Of a DNA stretch of 64,000 bases, positions 1-11,840 are shown piece by piece. This DNA comes from Stomorhina lunata (taxonomy: Eukaryota; Arthropoda; Insecta; Diptera; Rhiniidae): contig OW121742.1 in NCBI GenBank assembly GCA_933228675.1, forward strand, positions 112,634,739 through 112,698,738, given 5' to 3'. The notes under the pieces were generated by a model. The model made no database searches, was not told where the DNA came from, and worked only from the letters and a program-made list of their open reading frames with translations. Position numbers and translations under genes: made by a program. Position 1 is the first letter of the stretch; each line of letters starts with the position of its first letter.

Positions 1-40
1 GTTCTTTATAAAAAAATGTTTCTTAGAGATTTATTTTATA

Positions 41-538
41 TATTTTTTCTATAAGAAAAAATTTTCTATGAAATTTTTTCTATAAGAAAAAATTTTCTAT
101 GAAATTTTTTCTATAAGAAAAAATTTTCTATGAAATTTTTTCTATAAGAAAAAATTTTTTTTTGAAATTTTTTTTATACGAAAAAATTTTCTATGAAATT
201 TTTTCTATAAGAAAAAATTTTCTATGAAATTTTTTCTATAAGAAAAAATTTTCTATGAAATTTTTTCTATAAGAAAAAATTTTTTATGAAATATTTTCTA
301 CAAGAAAAATGTTCTAAAAAAATAACAAAATAGTGAAATATGAAATTTTTTCTATAAGAAAAAATTTTTTATGAAATTTTTTCTATAAGAAAAAATTTTC
401 TATGAAATTTTTTCTATAAGAAAAAATTTTCTATGAAATTTTTTCTATAAGAAAAAATTTTCTATGAAATTTTTTTTATAAGAAAAAATTTTCTATATTT
501 TTACTATAAGAAAAAATATTTTATAAAATTTTTTCTAA
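41..538. repeat. 31-bp tandem array A (CTATAAG core)
   Basis: About 15 head-to-tail copies of a 31-bp unit made of GAAATTTTTT, CTATAAG, AAAAAATTTT and CTAT. Each unit holds a near-palindrome TTTTTCTATAAGAAAAA. A degenerate stretch at about 300-345 interrupts the array, and both edges are diverged. The period equals that of four other satellite families in the window. Confidence 0.9.
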
Positions 539-1090
539 AGGAATAATGTACACCGCTTTACTCTAATCCGAAAACAACTAATGGAGACAATTATCCAATG
601 AGTAAAAGCTAAGGCACAGACACGTGCTCATAAAATGTATGTTTGTGCGTTTATGTATTTTTCATTGTTAATCCACTTTAAATTCACATTTGATTAAAAA
701 AATGTATGGAGTGCAACAATATCATAATATTATATTGTTTTTGGTCGTACATTTAATATAGATGATTGCATATGAACAGCTCTTCGAGATATCGCCTTTT
801 TCCATCTAAATGCTATGTCATTAGCATTGGCTTTTAGTATTCCTGTCCGATTTAACACCTATGCCTGGGTTAGGAATGTGGACAGATTTCTACCTTGCTT
901 ACTTCAGTGCTAATATCAATTTTTTGACCATGTTCCTGCTGATGTAGGGTACCTTTTTTTATGTTTTGCTGAGTGTTGCCATTGTCTGCATAAGAACATC
1001 ATTATTAAACTTATAACTTATTTACAAGAATTTGCTTTGGAACAAAAATACTTGGTCGGTTATACAGTATCACATTTTTTAACATAAAAA
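539..1090. other. Unique non-coding stretch
   Basis: Mixed sequence with no repeat I can recognise. The part at 780-960 is richer in G and C than its surroundings and has a short open stretch on the plus strand, but I cannot match it to any family. Because a reverse transcriptase remnant lies nearby on the minus strand, it could be more decayed transposon sequence. That is a guess. Confidence 0.4.
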
Positions 1091-1270
1091 TCTTGCACCA
1101 ATTGAGACCCACAGAATTGAAAACCTTAAAGAATTATTAGCTAAGGTTTTTTTTAATGAACTTTTGAAGTTTGGTACAATTTTCAAAAAACATGAACTGA
1201 TTCTTAAGTCTATATCTCGTAAACTATTCCAAATATTGCTTTTCACTTCAGAAAACTATTACCTCTTAAT

Positions 1271-1500
1271 TAGATCTAAAAGTTTTGTCTTAGGGGAAAA
1301 TTAAAAAACTGCAATATTGCAGAGAAATCTGTGCCATATAAATACCGCCCGTCCGTCTTCCATAAGTTCTCCTTATACGTATTTTTCATCATCAACCACA
1401 AAAATCTATGACAAAATTTTACGTTTTTTGCCAGTTTTGCTGTTTTAAATAAGATGTTTTTGATCTTCTGATTTTCTCTCAAGTAAAAACTTTTAGATTT
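1271..1500. mobile_element. Possible short inverted-repeat insertion
   Basis: This 230-bp segment begins near ATCTAAAAGTTTT and ends near AAAACTTTTAGAT, which are inverse complements with a few mismatches around them. It separates the two arms of the larger foldback. No target duplication is obvious. The open frame inside it (1276-1482, minus) has no recognisable domain and is probably fortuitous. Confidence 0.35.
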
Positions 1501-1501
1501 A

Positions 1502-1628
1502 TGTGGGGTTTATGTAATTCAAGCGGCTGACGATTGAGTGAAATTTACATGTATTCTGTTTTTGTTACAATAACAAAACGCATATAAATTTCACTCAATC
1601 CTCAGACGCTTGAGTTATATAAACCCCT
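1502..1628. mobile_element. Hairpin MITE, full copy
   Basis: The arms 1505-1546 and 1587-1627 are inverse complements with a few mismatches; key parts are GGGGTTTAT, GATTGAGTGAAATTT and their complements. The centre GTTTTTGTTACAATAACAAA is itself palindromic, so the whole 123 bp can fold as one nearly continuous hairpin. The left 72 bp recur at 62299-62370 with four differences and no gaps, which shows this is a dispersed element. It is too short to code for a transposase. I see no clear target duplication. Confidence 0.75.
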
Positions 1629-1804
1629 ACCTAATTAAGAGGTAAACATTTGCTGAAGGGAGAAAAGCTATACTTCGAATAGTTCACGAGATATAGGTAT
1701 CAGTACATGATCCACATCTAGTCGAAAATTTCAAAAATTAATTAAGAAAAAAAACCTTAGCTAATAATTCAAAACCAAGGCTCTTCTTTCAGATTTTGGG
1801 GTTT

Positions 1805-1999
1805 TCAATTGGTTGAAGATTTGCGTGCTGCACTGTAAGCTTCAAGCACTCTTTCCGCCACGTTACTTAAACGTTTTACAATAATTTCCGAGAAAATTGT
1901 ATAGCGTACTTTGAGTAGTGTTATCCCGCGATAGTTTCCTCTGATACTTTTGTCACCCTTTTCGTGGATTGGGACTATTTCTACTTTGTCGGCATGTAT
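1805..1999 (-). pseudogene. Non-LTR retrotransposon reverse transcriptase remnant
   Basis: The minus strand has 64 open codons between two stops (TGA at 2000-2002 and TGA at 1805-1807). The translation contains KVEIVPIHEKGDK, then RGNYRGITLL, then YTIFSEIIVKRLS. In non-LTR (LINE-type) elements this is the N-terminal finger region of the reverse transcriptase: a V-P-I-x-K-K-G-D-K motif, then N-Y-R-G-I-S-L-L, then Y-K-I-x-S-x-I-x-x-x-R-L. The catalytic palm with its FADD-type motif is absent. The fragment is short, lacks a start codon and is cut by stops on both sides, so it is a dead piece. Its downstream end runs into the right arm of the foldback. Confidence 0.8.
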
Positions 2000-2146
2000 T
2001 CATCCCTCTAAACTCTTAATAATAAATTAAGTATAAAAATATACAGATGGAGAACAAAAAAATTTTGGTTTAAAACCGACCTAAGAATAATATACAATTT
2101 CCCAATAAAAAAAGAATTTTCCCACACAAGCTTATAAAAGACATTT

Positions 2147-2361
2147 TTCAAAACCCATCATCATCCGCTCTGAAGTTCATCATTTGATTAAGTTCAGTTC
2201 TCAAACTAGACCAAACTAGATTCAAAACCCATCATCCTCCGCTCTGAAGTTCATCATTTGATTAAGTTCAGTTCTCAAACTAGACCAAACTAGATTCAAA
2301 ACCCATCATCCTCCGCTCTGAAGTTCAGCATTTGATTAAGTTCAGTGCCCAAACTAGACTG
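2147..2361. repeat. 74-bp tandem triplication
   Basis: Copies start at 2147, 2221 and 2295 and are nearly identical. Each contains TTCAAAACCCATCATC, CCGCTCTGAAGTTCA and AACTAGACCAAACTAGA. The third copy is the most diverged and loses its end. The unit has no counterpart elsewhere in the window, so this looks like a recent local duplication of unique sequence. Confidence 0.9.
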
Positions 2362-3148
2362 AAATAAATCTGGAACCAAATCGCCGAATTCGATATCGAT
2401 GGAAAACATAGACTTTTAAGCAAATATTGTGTAACATACCTTAGGGATTTTCAAAATAATTTATTTTGCAAAAAGTATAATAAAATTTGATAGCTTAACA
2501 AATCCTTTTGTTTGTCCAAACATTTAGTTTTAGTGAAATTCTTTTATATTATTTAAAATATCCTAAAAGTATGCTACATAAATGTATCATGTAAATTTAA
2601 AAAGCTGAATTTAAAAACTTACAATATCCAAAAAAATAGCTTGAATATAAACTATTTGCCCGACCTCTAAATTATCAATATATCCCATTATTTTGCCACA
2701 GTTTTTGAAAATTTATACATATAAATCTTATGATAAATTAATTGCATTATATTCCCATCTATGGCCCCAATTAAACGCCTAAGTTAATTTAAATTAAATT
2801 AAAAATTACCAACCAATAAGAGAAAAGTTAGCAACAAATGTTTGAAAATAACGTAACATATGAATGATGTAGGGTATAATAATAAATAAATAAAAATTTG
2901 ACTAAATGTGGGCGCCTTTTTTGTTGTTGCTGTTGTTTGATGTTGATATGAAAATATTTGTTGTTTTTATAAGATTTTCTTTTAGTTTTTAGTTATTTTT
3001 TTTCAATATTGTTTTTTCTTACAAATTTTTCTTTTCTTATTGTTAGACAAAATGTTCTAATGACCAACAGAAAATGTTTGAGCAAAAAAAGTTGATAGAC
3101 AAAAGTCTACAAAATAAGCAACATATGATTTTGCAAAGGAAATTTTTT
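2362..3148. other. Unique AT-rich stretch with one CCTAAAAGTATGC site
   Basis: Non-coding. The only notable item is an exact copy of the dispersed 13-bp word CCTAAAAGTATGC at 2562-2574, followed by TACA as in several copies 30 kb away. It is isolated here, with no other copy for about 24 kb. Confidence 0.6.
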
Positions 3149-3200
3149 AATAGAGAGATAGAGAGAGAGAGAAGAAGAGGAAGAGAGAGAGTGAGTGAAA
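3149..3200 (+). repeat. GA-rich microsatellite
   Basis: A purine-only run made mostly of GAGAGA with GAAGAAGAGG in the middle. In flies, GA repeats can bind GAGA factor; nothing else here shows that this one does. Confidence 0.75.
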
Positions 3201-3218
3201 ACGGAAACAAAAATTAGG

Positions 3219-4502
3219 GCAACATGTTGAGAAGGAAATGTGTAGAGTTAGGAGGTTAAAGTAGAAAAGAGACAAGAGTTTTGTTGCAAAATAAAATTAT
3301 TGGGAAAGAATAAAGTTTTTTAGACACAGAATTCATTAGAAACATATTTCAAGTTCCAGCAACATGTTGCTATAAAATATGTTGCTTTCAAGTTTGTTTA
3401 TGTGTGGAATTTTTGTTTGTTGTTTTTATATTTTTATATGTGAGAGGGTAAATATTTTGTTTGACAAGTAGTGAAGACAAAGAAATTTAATAGAAACATG
3501 TTTGAGGTTTTAAGCAACATGTTGCTGTAAAATATGTTGCTTAGAAAATAGTTTTTGTAAGGAATTTTTATTTATTTTAACACGTTTTAAGCTATTTTAA
3601 CACGTTTTAAGCTATTTATTTTAACACGTTTTAAGCTATGATGAATTTTGATAGAAAACCTTATATGTTAAGCAACATGTTGCTAATAAAAATGTTGCTT
3701 TTAAAATTGTTGATATTTATAAAGGATTTTCATTTATTCATTTAACAATAAATGCTATATAAACATTTATTGTTATGATTTAATAAATATGTTGGCTTTG
3801 AGCAACATGTTGCAGCAAAAAATGTTGCTTTAAAAATTGTTTTGTTTGCTTATATTAAAATAATCTTTAAATTTATTTAATTGTGAGTTGGAAAATATTT
3901 AGCTAAGCATGTTTATTTCCTTAGCAACATGTTGCCATACAAAATGTTGCTTTAAAAAAATGTTTATTGGAGTATATTTAAATAATCCTTAAATTTGTTT
4001 AATTGTGAGTTGAAAAAAATTTAGCCAAGCATATTAATTTCCTTAGCAACATGTTGCTTTACAAAATGTTGCTTTAAAAATTGTTTATTTGGATTATGTG
4101 TATTTAAATAATGTTGATACTTGTTTAGTTGTAAGAGGGTAAACATTCAGGTATGCATGTTTATTTCCTTAGCAACATGTTGCTTTACAAAATGCTGCTT
4201 TAAAAGTTGTTTATATGAATATATTAAAATAAAGTTGATACTAGTTTAGTTAAGAGAGGGTTAGCATTTAGCAAAACATAACTATTTTCTCCTCAACATG
4301 TTGCTATAAAAAATGTTGCTTCAAACTTGCTTTATATTAAAGTACCTTTTATGTTTGATACATGTTTCTTTTTAAGAACTTTAACAAGTTCTTTTTTTTT
4401 CTCAGCAACATGTTGCCAAACCATTACTACATTATTTTTGATACTTGTTTACTTGTAAAAGTTTTAACAAGTTCTTATTTTTTTGCTCAGCAACATGTTG
4501 CT
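3219..4502 (+). repeat. Ladder of AGCAACATGTTGC palindromes in a diverged tandem array
   Basis: Copies of AGCAACATGTTGC begin at 3358, 3513, 3671, 3801, 3923, 4045, 4171, 4404 and 4489; a variant TCAACATGTTGC starts at 4293 and a weaker one at 3219. Spacing falls from about 155 bp to 85 bp. Eight of the copies are followed 8-10 bp later by a third half-site, ATGTTGCTT or ATGCTGCTT. Flanking text is recognisably homologous between neighbours (TTATTTCCTT before the site in several) but much more diverged than the palindrome. Single half-sites ATGTTGCT continue at 4933, 4964 and 5119. Confidence 0.85.
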
Positions 4503-5139
4503 ATTTAAGACAGGTCCTTTAAACATTCGTTAACTGTGTGTGTGTGTTTGATATCTAACAATTGCATGTATTATTACTTTTGTGAAATGTATACCAAAAA
4601 GTTGAAAAACGGGTTGTTAAAGGACTTGGACAAGAAACTACATACATTGCCTTATGTGTTTTTGTTATCCTCACAAAAAACAGCTGAGTCCCTTGAAACA
4701 TTTGTATAATTTAGGGGTTGTTTAAGAATTCATTAGGTAGTTTTTTTTTGGCGTTCTTTTGCGTTCTGTTTTGTTATAGGCAAAAACTAAAAAACAAGTG
4801 TCTGTTAACTTGGTCTAAGAGGTCGTTTGATAAAAACAAATTCTAAACAAAAAGAAGAATAATAATAAAGGAAGTTAAGAAAAATTAAGGCTTAGGAGGA
4901 TAATGGAAATGATGATAATGAAGTTAGTAAAAATGTTGCTTTCGAACATTTTTGTTTTGGAAATGTTGCTTCGAATCCTTGTTGGAAAAAAAAGAATTCA
5001 AAGCACTTGATTTTTTTATAGAGTCAGTGTAAACAATTTTTTCTTCAATTCCTTTTTCATGCCTTCTTTTCTGAGTTTCTTTTTAGCCTTATGTTTTGGC
5101 CAATATTTGTATCTGAAAAATGTTGCTAATGAAAGCAGT
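4503..5139. other. Unique AT-rich stretch
   Basis: Non-coding. It holds a short GT run near 4537 and a few leftover ATGTTGCT half-sites from the preceding array. I see no gene. Confidence 0.5.
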
Positions 5140-5410
5140 CGGTAGTTTCTGTGTCCGTCCGTCCGTCCATACCTCCATTCGTCTGTCTTTCTGTGTGTGT
5201 TTTGGCCAAATGTCTCCGTTCGTCGTTGTTCTGGTACAACATGTTTTTCGGTACGAAAAATTTTTACCACATACTCGTACATAAAAATTTCAGTTTCATT
5301 TCAAACGTTGTGCCGAATTGTTGGAAAATTAATGCGCGCTCGTTCGAACGTTTATCGCACGGTACCGTCAACCAAATACGACCCTTGTCATAAGTCCGCA
5401 AAAACGTTAA
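5140..5410. other. GC-elevated island, no gene recognised
   Basis: GC content is visibly higher than on either side. It contains a GTCC run (5155-5167), the palindrome CGTTCGAACG (5341-5350), ATGCGCGCTCG and ACGGTACCGT. Overlapping open frames of 76-88 codons exist on both strands, but they overlap one another, none has a recognisable domain, and the GTCC run inflates them. It could be a decayed transposon, a non-coding exon or a regulatory segment. The sequence does not decide. Confidence 0.4.
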
Positions 5411-8400
5411 GAAAAAATAGCAAATAAGAAAAAAAAATTTTAAATATCATTTTTTTTTCTCTGTTATTTATAAATGCGGCATTTTATTTTTGTTGATGAA
5501 AAGAATTGAAAAAAAAGAAAAATTTATTAAGAAAAAAAAAGTTGAATATAAAATTTTAGTTGAAACGAAAGAAAACCTCTTAAAACGAAACGAAACCTAA
5601 GATTTGAATTAATGAAATTATAAGTGAAAGAAAAATTTAAATAAAAAATATTTAAAAATCCAAAGAGATTTTTATAAAATTTGAAAATATAAAAAATATC
5701 AAAAATTTAAAAAAAGATAAAAAATTTTATAATAAAAAAATTTTCCCATCCAAATAAAAAAATTTAAAAGAATTTACAACAAAACCGTGACAAAAGCAAA
5801 ATTGTATACGAAGTAAGAATCAAAGAAAGAAATTAATTAAATTAAAAATTTTGATAAGAAAATCATGAAACAAACAAAAATTGAATACAACAAAAAATTA
5901 AGGAAAAATTTGGAAAAAATATTCAAAAAAAAAATTCCAAAAATTTGATGAAAAATTTCTAAAAAATTTCAAAAAAAATTTCAAAAAAATTTGTAAAAAA
6001 ATTTCAAAACAATTTATGATAAATTTCATAATAAATTCTGATAAGAAAGTCCAGAAGAAAACAAAAATCTAATAAATTTAAAAATTCAGAAAAAATTTTG
6101 AAAAAATATTAAACAAATTTTTCTAAAAAACTTCAAAAAAATTTCTAAAAAATGTATGAAAATTTTTTTACAAATTTATGAAGAATTTAAAAAATTTAAA
6201 AAAAAATTTTTATAAAAATTTTAAAAAATTTTAAAAAAATTTTTAATAAAAATTTAAAAAAATTTTAAGAAAAATTTCAAAAATTTTAAGAAAAGTTTCT
6301 ATAAAATTTATGAAAAATTTCTATAAAATTTATGGAAATTTTCTATAAAATTTATCGAAAGAAGAAAACAAAAATCTAATTAATTTAAAAATTCAGGAAA
6401 AATTTTGAAAATATATTAAAAAAATTTTCTAAAAAAATTCATAAAAAATTTCCAAAAAATGTATGCAAATTTTCATAAAAATTTATAAAGAATTTCAAAA
6501 TTTTTCAGGAAAAATTTCAAAAAATTTTAAGAAAAATTTCAAAAAATTTTAAGAAAAATTTCAAAAAATTGTGAGAAAAATTTCAAAAATTTTAAGAAAA
6601 ATTTCTATAAAATTTATGAAAAATTTCTATAAAATTTATGGAAATTTTCTATGAAATTTATAGAAATTTTCTATAAAATTTATGGAAATTTTCTAAAAAA
6701 AATTTGTTAAAAAATTTCTAAAAAATTCAAGAAAAATTTCTAAATAATGTATGAAAATTTTCATAAAAATTTATGAAGAATTTCAATTTTTAAGAAAAAT
6801 TTCAAAAAATTTTAAGCAAAATTTAAAAAAAATTGTAAGCAAAATTTAAAAAATTGTAAGAAAATTTTCTTAAAATTTTATGAAAATTATCTAAAAAATT
6901 TTGAAATTTTCTGAAAATTTTCTAAAAATGTACAAAAAATTTCTATCAAATTTATGAAAAATTTTTATAAAATTTATAGAAATTTTCTAAAAAAAAATTG
7001 AAAGACAAATTTCTAAAAAATTTTTAAGAATTTTATCAAAAATTTCTAAAAAATTTATGAAAACTTTCTAACAAAATTACAACATTTTTTTAATTTTATC
7101 AAAAAACTATTTATTACAATCATAAATAATTGTAATAAATTGGGATCCTAGTGCAATACACTACAGTAAAACTTTTTAATTAAAATTTATGGAAATTTTC
7201 GAAAAATTTTTAAACAAATTTTGAAAAATTTCTAAAAAATTTAATAAAAATTTATTAAATTTTTTTTTTAGATTTTTTTTAAATGAAAATTTTGTAAATT
7301 TTTTTTTTAGATTTTTTTTAAATGAAAATTTTGTAAATAATAATTTTTTAAAAAAACTTTTGAAAAAATCCCAAAAACAAATTATAAAAAATTTCTAAAA
7401 ATGTAAAAAAAAATTGTGAAAAAATCCTTTAAAATTTACGAAATTTTTCTAAAAAAAAAATTACGATACATTTCTAAAAAATTTCTTAAAAAATTCTTGG
7501 AATATAATTTATGAACAATTTTTAAAAATTTGAAGAAAAGTAGAAATTTATGGAAATTTTCAAAAAAAAATTTCTAAAAAGCTTAAAAAAAATTCCTAAA
7601 AAATTTTCTAAGAAATTTATGCAAATTTTCTAAAAAATTTTTAAAATTTTTAAAAAGTTAATAAAAATTTAATAAAAAATTTTCAAAATTTTCAAAAAAA
7701 AAAAAATATAAAAATTTTCTAAAAAAACTTATGAAAATTTTCAAAAAAATTTATGAAAAGTTAATAAAATTTTTATGAAAAATTTCTAAAAAGTTTCTAT
7801 AAAAATGTATGGAAATTTTCTAAAAAATGTATGAAAATTTTCTTAAAAATTTATAAATAAATTGTGAAAAATTTCAAAAAAATTAAGAAAATTTTTTTAA
7901 AAATTTATGAAAATTTTTTTAAATTTTTTTAAAAAAATTTACAAAAAAAATTTTTGAAAAAAATTTACGAAAAATTTTTGAAAAATTTCTAAAAAAATTT
8001 GAAAAATTTTTAAAAAAAAATTTAAAAATTTATGAAAAATTTTAAAAAATTATGAAACAATTCCTAAAAAATGTGTCAAGAATTTGAAAAAAATTAATTA
8101 AAATTTTTAAAAAATTATGAGAAATTTTTAAAAAAATTATGAAAAATTCTAAAAAATGTATGAACATTTTCTATAAAAATTTACAAAAAATATCCTAAAA
8201 CTTTATGAATACTTTCTAATAAATTTATAGAAAATTTCTAAAAAAATTTATGAAAATTTTCTAAAAAATTTCTAAAAAAGGTTTGAAATATTTTTTAAAA
8301 ATTGATGAAAATTTTCTAAACAGGGTTTGAAAAATTTCTAAAAAGACATAGAACAATTCTAAAAAATTCTTAAAATTTATGAAAAATTTCTAAAAAAAAA

Positions 8401-8935
8401 ATTATGAAAAATTCTAAAAAAAATTATGAAAAAATTCAAAAAAGTTATGAAATTTTTTCTAAAAAATTTTCTAAAATTTATGAAAAATTTTGAGAAAAGT
8501 TCTGAAAATTTACGGTAATTTTCTAAAAAAAAATATGAAAATTTTCTAAAAAATATTATGAAAATTTCTTAAAAAAATTTTAAAAATTTTCTAAAAAAAA
8601 TTCTAAATAATTTATGAAAATCTTCTGAAAAGCTTTTAAAAATTAACGAAAATTTTCTAAAAAAGTAAAGAAAGTTTTCTTAAAAGTTTAAGAAAAATTT
8701 CTAAAAAATTATGAAAAAATTAAAAAAAAATATTATGAAAAATTTCTAGAAAAAAAAATTATGAAAATTTTCTAAAAAAATTAAGAAAAATTTTTAAAAA
8801 ATTTCTAAATAATTTTTAAAAAATTTCCAAATAGTTTTTGAAATTTTTCTAAAAAAGATTATGACAATTTTAAAAAATTATGACAATTATGAAAAATTCT
8901 AAAGAGTTTATGAAAAATTTCATCATTAATTTTTC
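5411..8935. repeat. Degenerate A-rich tandem repeats
   Basis: About 3.5 kb of strongly decayed repeats of the type TTTCTAAAAAATTTATGAAA with local periods of roughly 20-22 bp. The plus strand is richer in A throughout. Better-ordered stretches lie at 6290-6700 (TTTCTATAAAATTTATG repeated). A small island of non-repeat sequence is at 7095-7170. There is no coding potential. Confidence 0.8.
7258..7338. repeat. 39-bp direct duplication
   Basis: GATTTTTTTTAAATGAAAAT starts at 7271 and again at 7310, with matching flanks, giving two copies of a 39-bp unit. It is a recent local duplication inside the A-rich block. Confidence 0.8.
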
Positions 8936-9449
8936 ATTAAATTTAAAAAAATTTAGAAGTTAAAAAGGATAACAGATTTAGATTCAAAACAAAAGTTTTA
9001 TTTAAAACCTTTAGGATATTAAATTAAGCCCTTTGGGATATTCAAATCAAGTATTTTGACTTTGACCATTTCCTCATTAACTTATAGTTAACAGAATTCA
9101 ACTTTTTTTGTGCTAAAAATTTCTTGTGGTTTAATCAAAATGAAATTCAATACTTGACCTGTTTTGAAGAGGATATAACTTAAATACAATTTAAAAACCT
9201 TGATGATTTCAAATGTTTGCAATAATTTGCAAAATTTATTTTGCTTATATGAAAAATAGTAAAATTTTTGATATAAACAAATTTAGGTTTTTCCAATTCT
9301 TGCCAAGATTTGTTTTCATTATGGAACTGAACTTGAATATAGCTTAAATTTCCAGCAGAAATTAAAAAAAGAAACTTGAAAATTTTTTGAATTGAAATTG
9401 GAATTTAGTGAAATTTGATTTGATTTTGGAAATTTGATTTAGTTGAGTT

Positions 9450-10500
9450 GGAAAATTATAAAGTTTTAAAGAAAAATCTTATGTTGACAGAAACATATGT
9501 GGATAAATTTTAAATTCATCTCAAGTATACCGAAGTATAAAAACTTCAATTTTATGAAAATTTTAGTTTAAATATTTCTTATGTAGTACTGGATATCCGA
9601 AACAAATATTATAGAAATATCTTTTATACTTACAAAGTTATAAGGTTTTGAGTAAGAAGCAACTATTTTAAAAAATTCCTAAAATTAAAAAATTTTAAAT
9701 TTTTGTCTTTTGCACATTTAAACGAACTCTTTTCGGGGTAACAATGGGACATGATAAATCGAAAATTTCTTTTGTTAATTTTAATCTAGGGCTTCACAGA
9801 CTAAATTTTTGATCTAGTAAACAATTCAGTTAATAATTTAATTTTGTTGAGTAAGGATGTGTTCAAGTTTTGAAGAAAAATCTTAGCTTCTTAGAAAAAA
9901 TATGTGGAAAAACAAAAGTTTGAAATTCATTTGAAAAATATTGAAGTGTAAATTCTTCGATTGAACTAAAATTATAGTTAATTGATTCCTTTGATAGTAA
10001 TGGCTATTCGAAATAAATATTACTGAAATATCTTTTATAGTTACAAAGTTATAAGGTTTTGAGTAAGAAACTAAATTTTGGGAAATTTTCTAAAATTAAA
10101 AAAATTAAAATTTGAAAAGTTTTCTGAGCACTACAAAGAACTATTTTAGGGGTTAAAATGGGTCATTTTGATTGTCAATATCCAACGAGACTTAAGAAAA
10201 ATCTTAGCTTTACCGAAAAAATATGTGAATAATCAAAAATTTGAAAATTTTGAATTTCATCACAAAAATATCGAAGTAAAATTATTCGATTAAACTGAAA
10301 TTCCAGTTAATGGATTCGTTGTATAGTAATGGCTATCAGAAACAAAATATTACCAAAATATCTTTTATAGTTACAAAGTTATAAGGTTTTGAGCAAGAAC
10401 AAAAATTTGCAAAAAATCCTAAACTTAAAAAATTTAAAATTTGTTAAGTCTTTTCAACATTATAACGAACTCTTTTCAGGGTTAAAATGGTTTTCAATAT
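9450..10500 (-). repeat. Three diverged 330-410 bp monomers (minus-oriented AAGTTATAAGG core)
   Basis: Three successive units share AAGAAAAATCTTA near the start, then ATATGTG, then GTAATGGCTAT in the last two, then ATATCTTTTATA, TACAAAGTTATAAGGTTTT, and finally AACGAACTCTTTT or a variant followed by GGG and AATGG. Cores are at 9616-9649, 10026-10060 and 10356-10390. Read on the minus strand the core is the same as the TATAACTT to AAAAGATATT core of the plus-oriented repeats from 11.8 kb onward. Confidence 0.75.
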
Positions 10501-11840
10501 TTATTTAATTTTTTTAATGGTCCAAGTAGTAATAAAAAGTAAAACATATTTAAAAATTAATGAACTCATGGTGTAGATAAATCAATATATGGAAGAACTA
10601 AAATGTGTGCACAAAAAAAAATATTAAAAAAAGACATTTTTCGAAAATATTAAAATAAAAATTTCAAATACAAATTTTTAAATAAAAACTTAAAATAAAC
10701 ATATAAAACAATTTTATGTTTAAATTGTACAAAAAAAAAAGATCTAAAGCTTATGTAGAAAAAACAAAATGACCGCATGTTTAAAAAATGTCTCATAGAG
10801 AGTGAAGAAGAAAAAAAAATTTAAATTTTGCTGTTCCTATTTTCGAAATTTGGTTTTGTGGGTCTATATAAAAATTTTCAAAACAATTAAACAAAAGTGA
10901 ACTAAAAACTAAGAAAACGAAAATTTTGATATTACAAAATTTTATAAAAATAACAAAAAAAAGTATGAAATAAGAATAATATGAATTTTGAAAAAGAACT
11001 GAGAAAAAGTGAAATTTTAAAAATTAAATCATTTTTGAACCTAAAAGAAAAAAGTGAAAATTGAAATTGAAAAAAAGGAAAATAATTTTTAATAAAAGAA
11101 AAAATAAAAAAATTGAAAAACAAAAAGAAAATTTGAATAAAAGGGACAATTTGTGAAGAAATTTATGAAATAAAAAATTTTTAAAAAATTTTAGATTAGA
11201 AAATTTTTAAGGAATGAAAAACTTAAATTTGTAATTTTCATAAAAATTTATAAAAAGAGTGTTTGAATAAATTTTAGTAAAAAAATAAGAAGATGCTTAA
11301 ATATTGAAAATTTGTTGAATCTAGAGATTTCAACAAATTTTGAGCTTTATTTATAAATTTTAAATATGAGATAATTTTTTGTAAAAATTTTCTTGATTTT
11401 CTTGTTTTTATAGAAATGATGAAAGTGTTTTTGAAAATCTTTTCAAAACTATTTTTTTCAAAAAAAAATGTTAAAACTTGTGTTTTAATTTAAATAAATA
11501 AATTGTTTAATAAACATTTAGAAAATATTAAAGTGCAAACATATTTTTTTCATATATCACAAATTTCAACAGATTGTTTTCCATCAATTGCAACAAAAAT
11601 AAACGAAAATTTGCTAAAAATTTTGCAAATTTGCAAATGAAATATAAACAGAAGAAACCAAAATATTATTTTGTCTATAAAATATTGACGTCTGTTAAAC
11701 ATGTGTTAATTTTAAGATTTAAGCGGATTTAAACGATTTTAGAAATTTAGAAAAAGTGATTAAATTGGTAATGAAATATTGCTTAAAATTAAATTTTTAA
11801 TTCGATTTTTTCTTAAAAAAAAACCAATATAACAACATTT
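10501..11840. other. AT-rich unique stretch
   Basis: Very AT-rich, with A-runs and T-runs but no clear tandem period. The open frame at 10932-11123 (minus) is mostly F, K, L and I from homopolymer runs and is not credible as a gene. Confidence 0.5.

Larger units (their letters stand above)
1091..1820. mobile_element. Degenerate foldback (large inverted repeat)
   Basis: The left arm (1091-1270) is inverted at 1632-1820. Shared landmarks are TTATTAGCTAAGGTTTTTTT, the pair TATATCTCGTAAACTATTC and TATATCTCGTGAACTATTC, and ACCTCTTAATTA next to the centre. The arms are clearly diverged (my rough estimate is about 70% identity). The centre is occupied by a 230-bp segment bounded by ATCTAAAAG and CTTTTAGAT (1271-1500) and by the hairpin element at 1502-1628. 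The outer end of the right arm touches the reverse transcriptase remnant. Confidence 0.65.

Noticed and set aside
10932..11123. 63-codon frame rich in F, K and L
   Set aside because: Arises from A and T runs; no recognisable motif.
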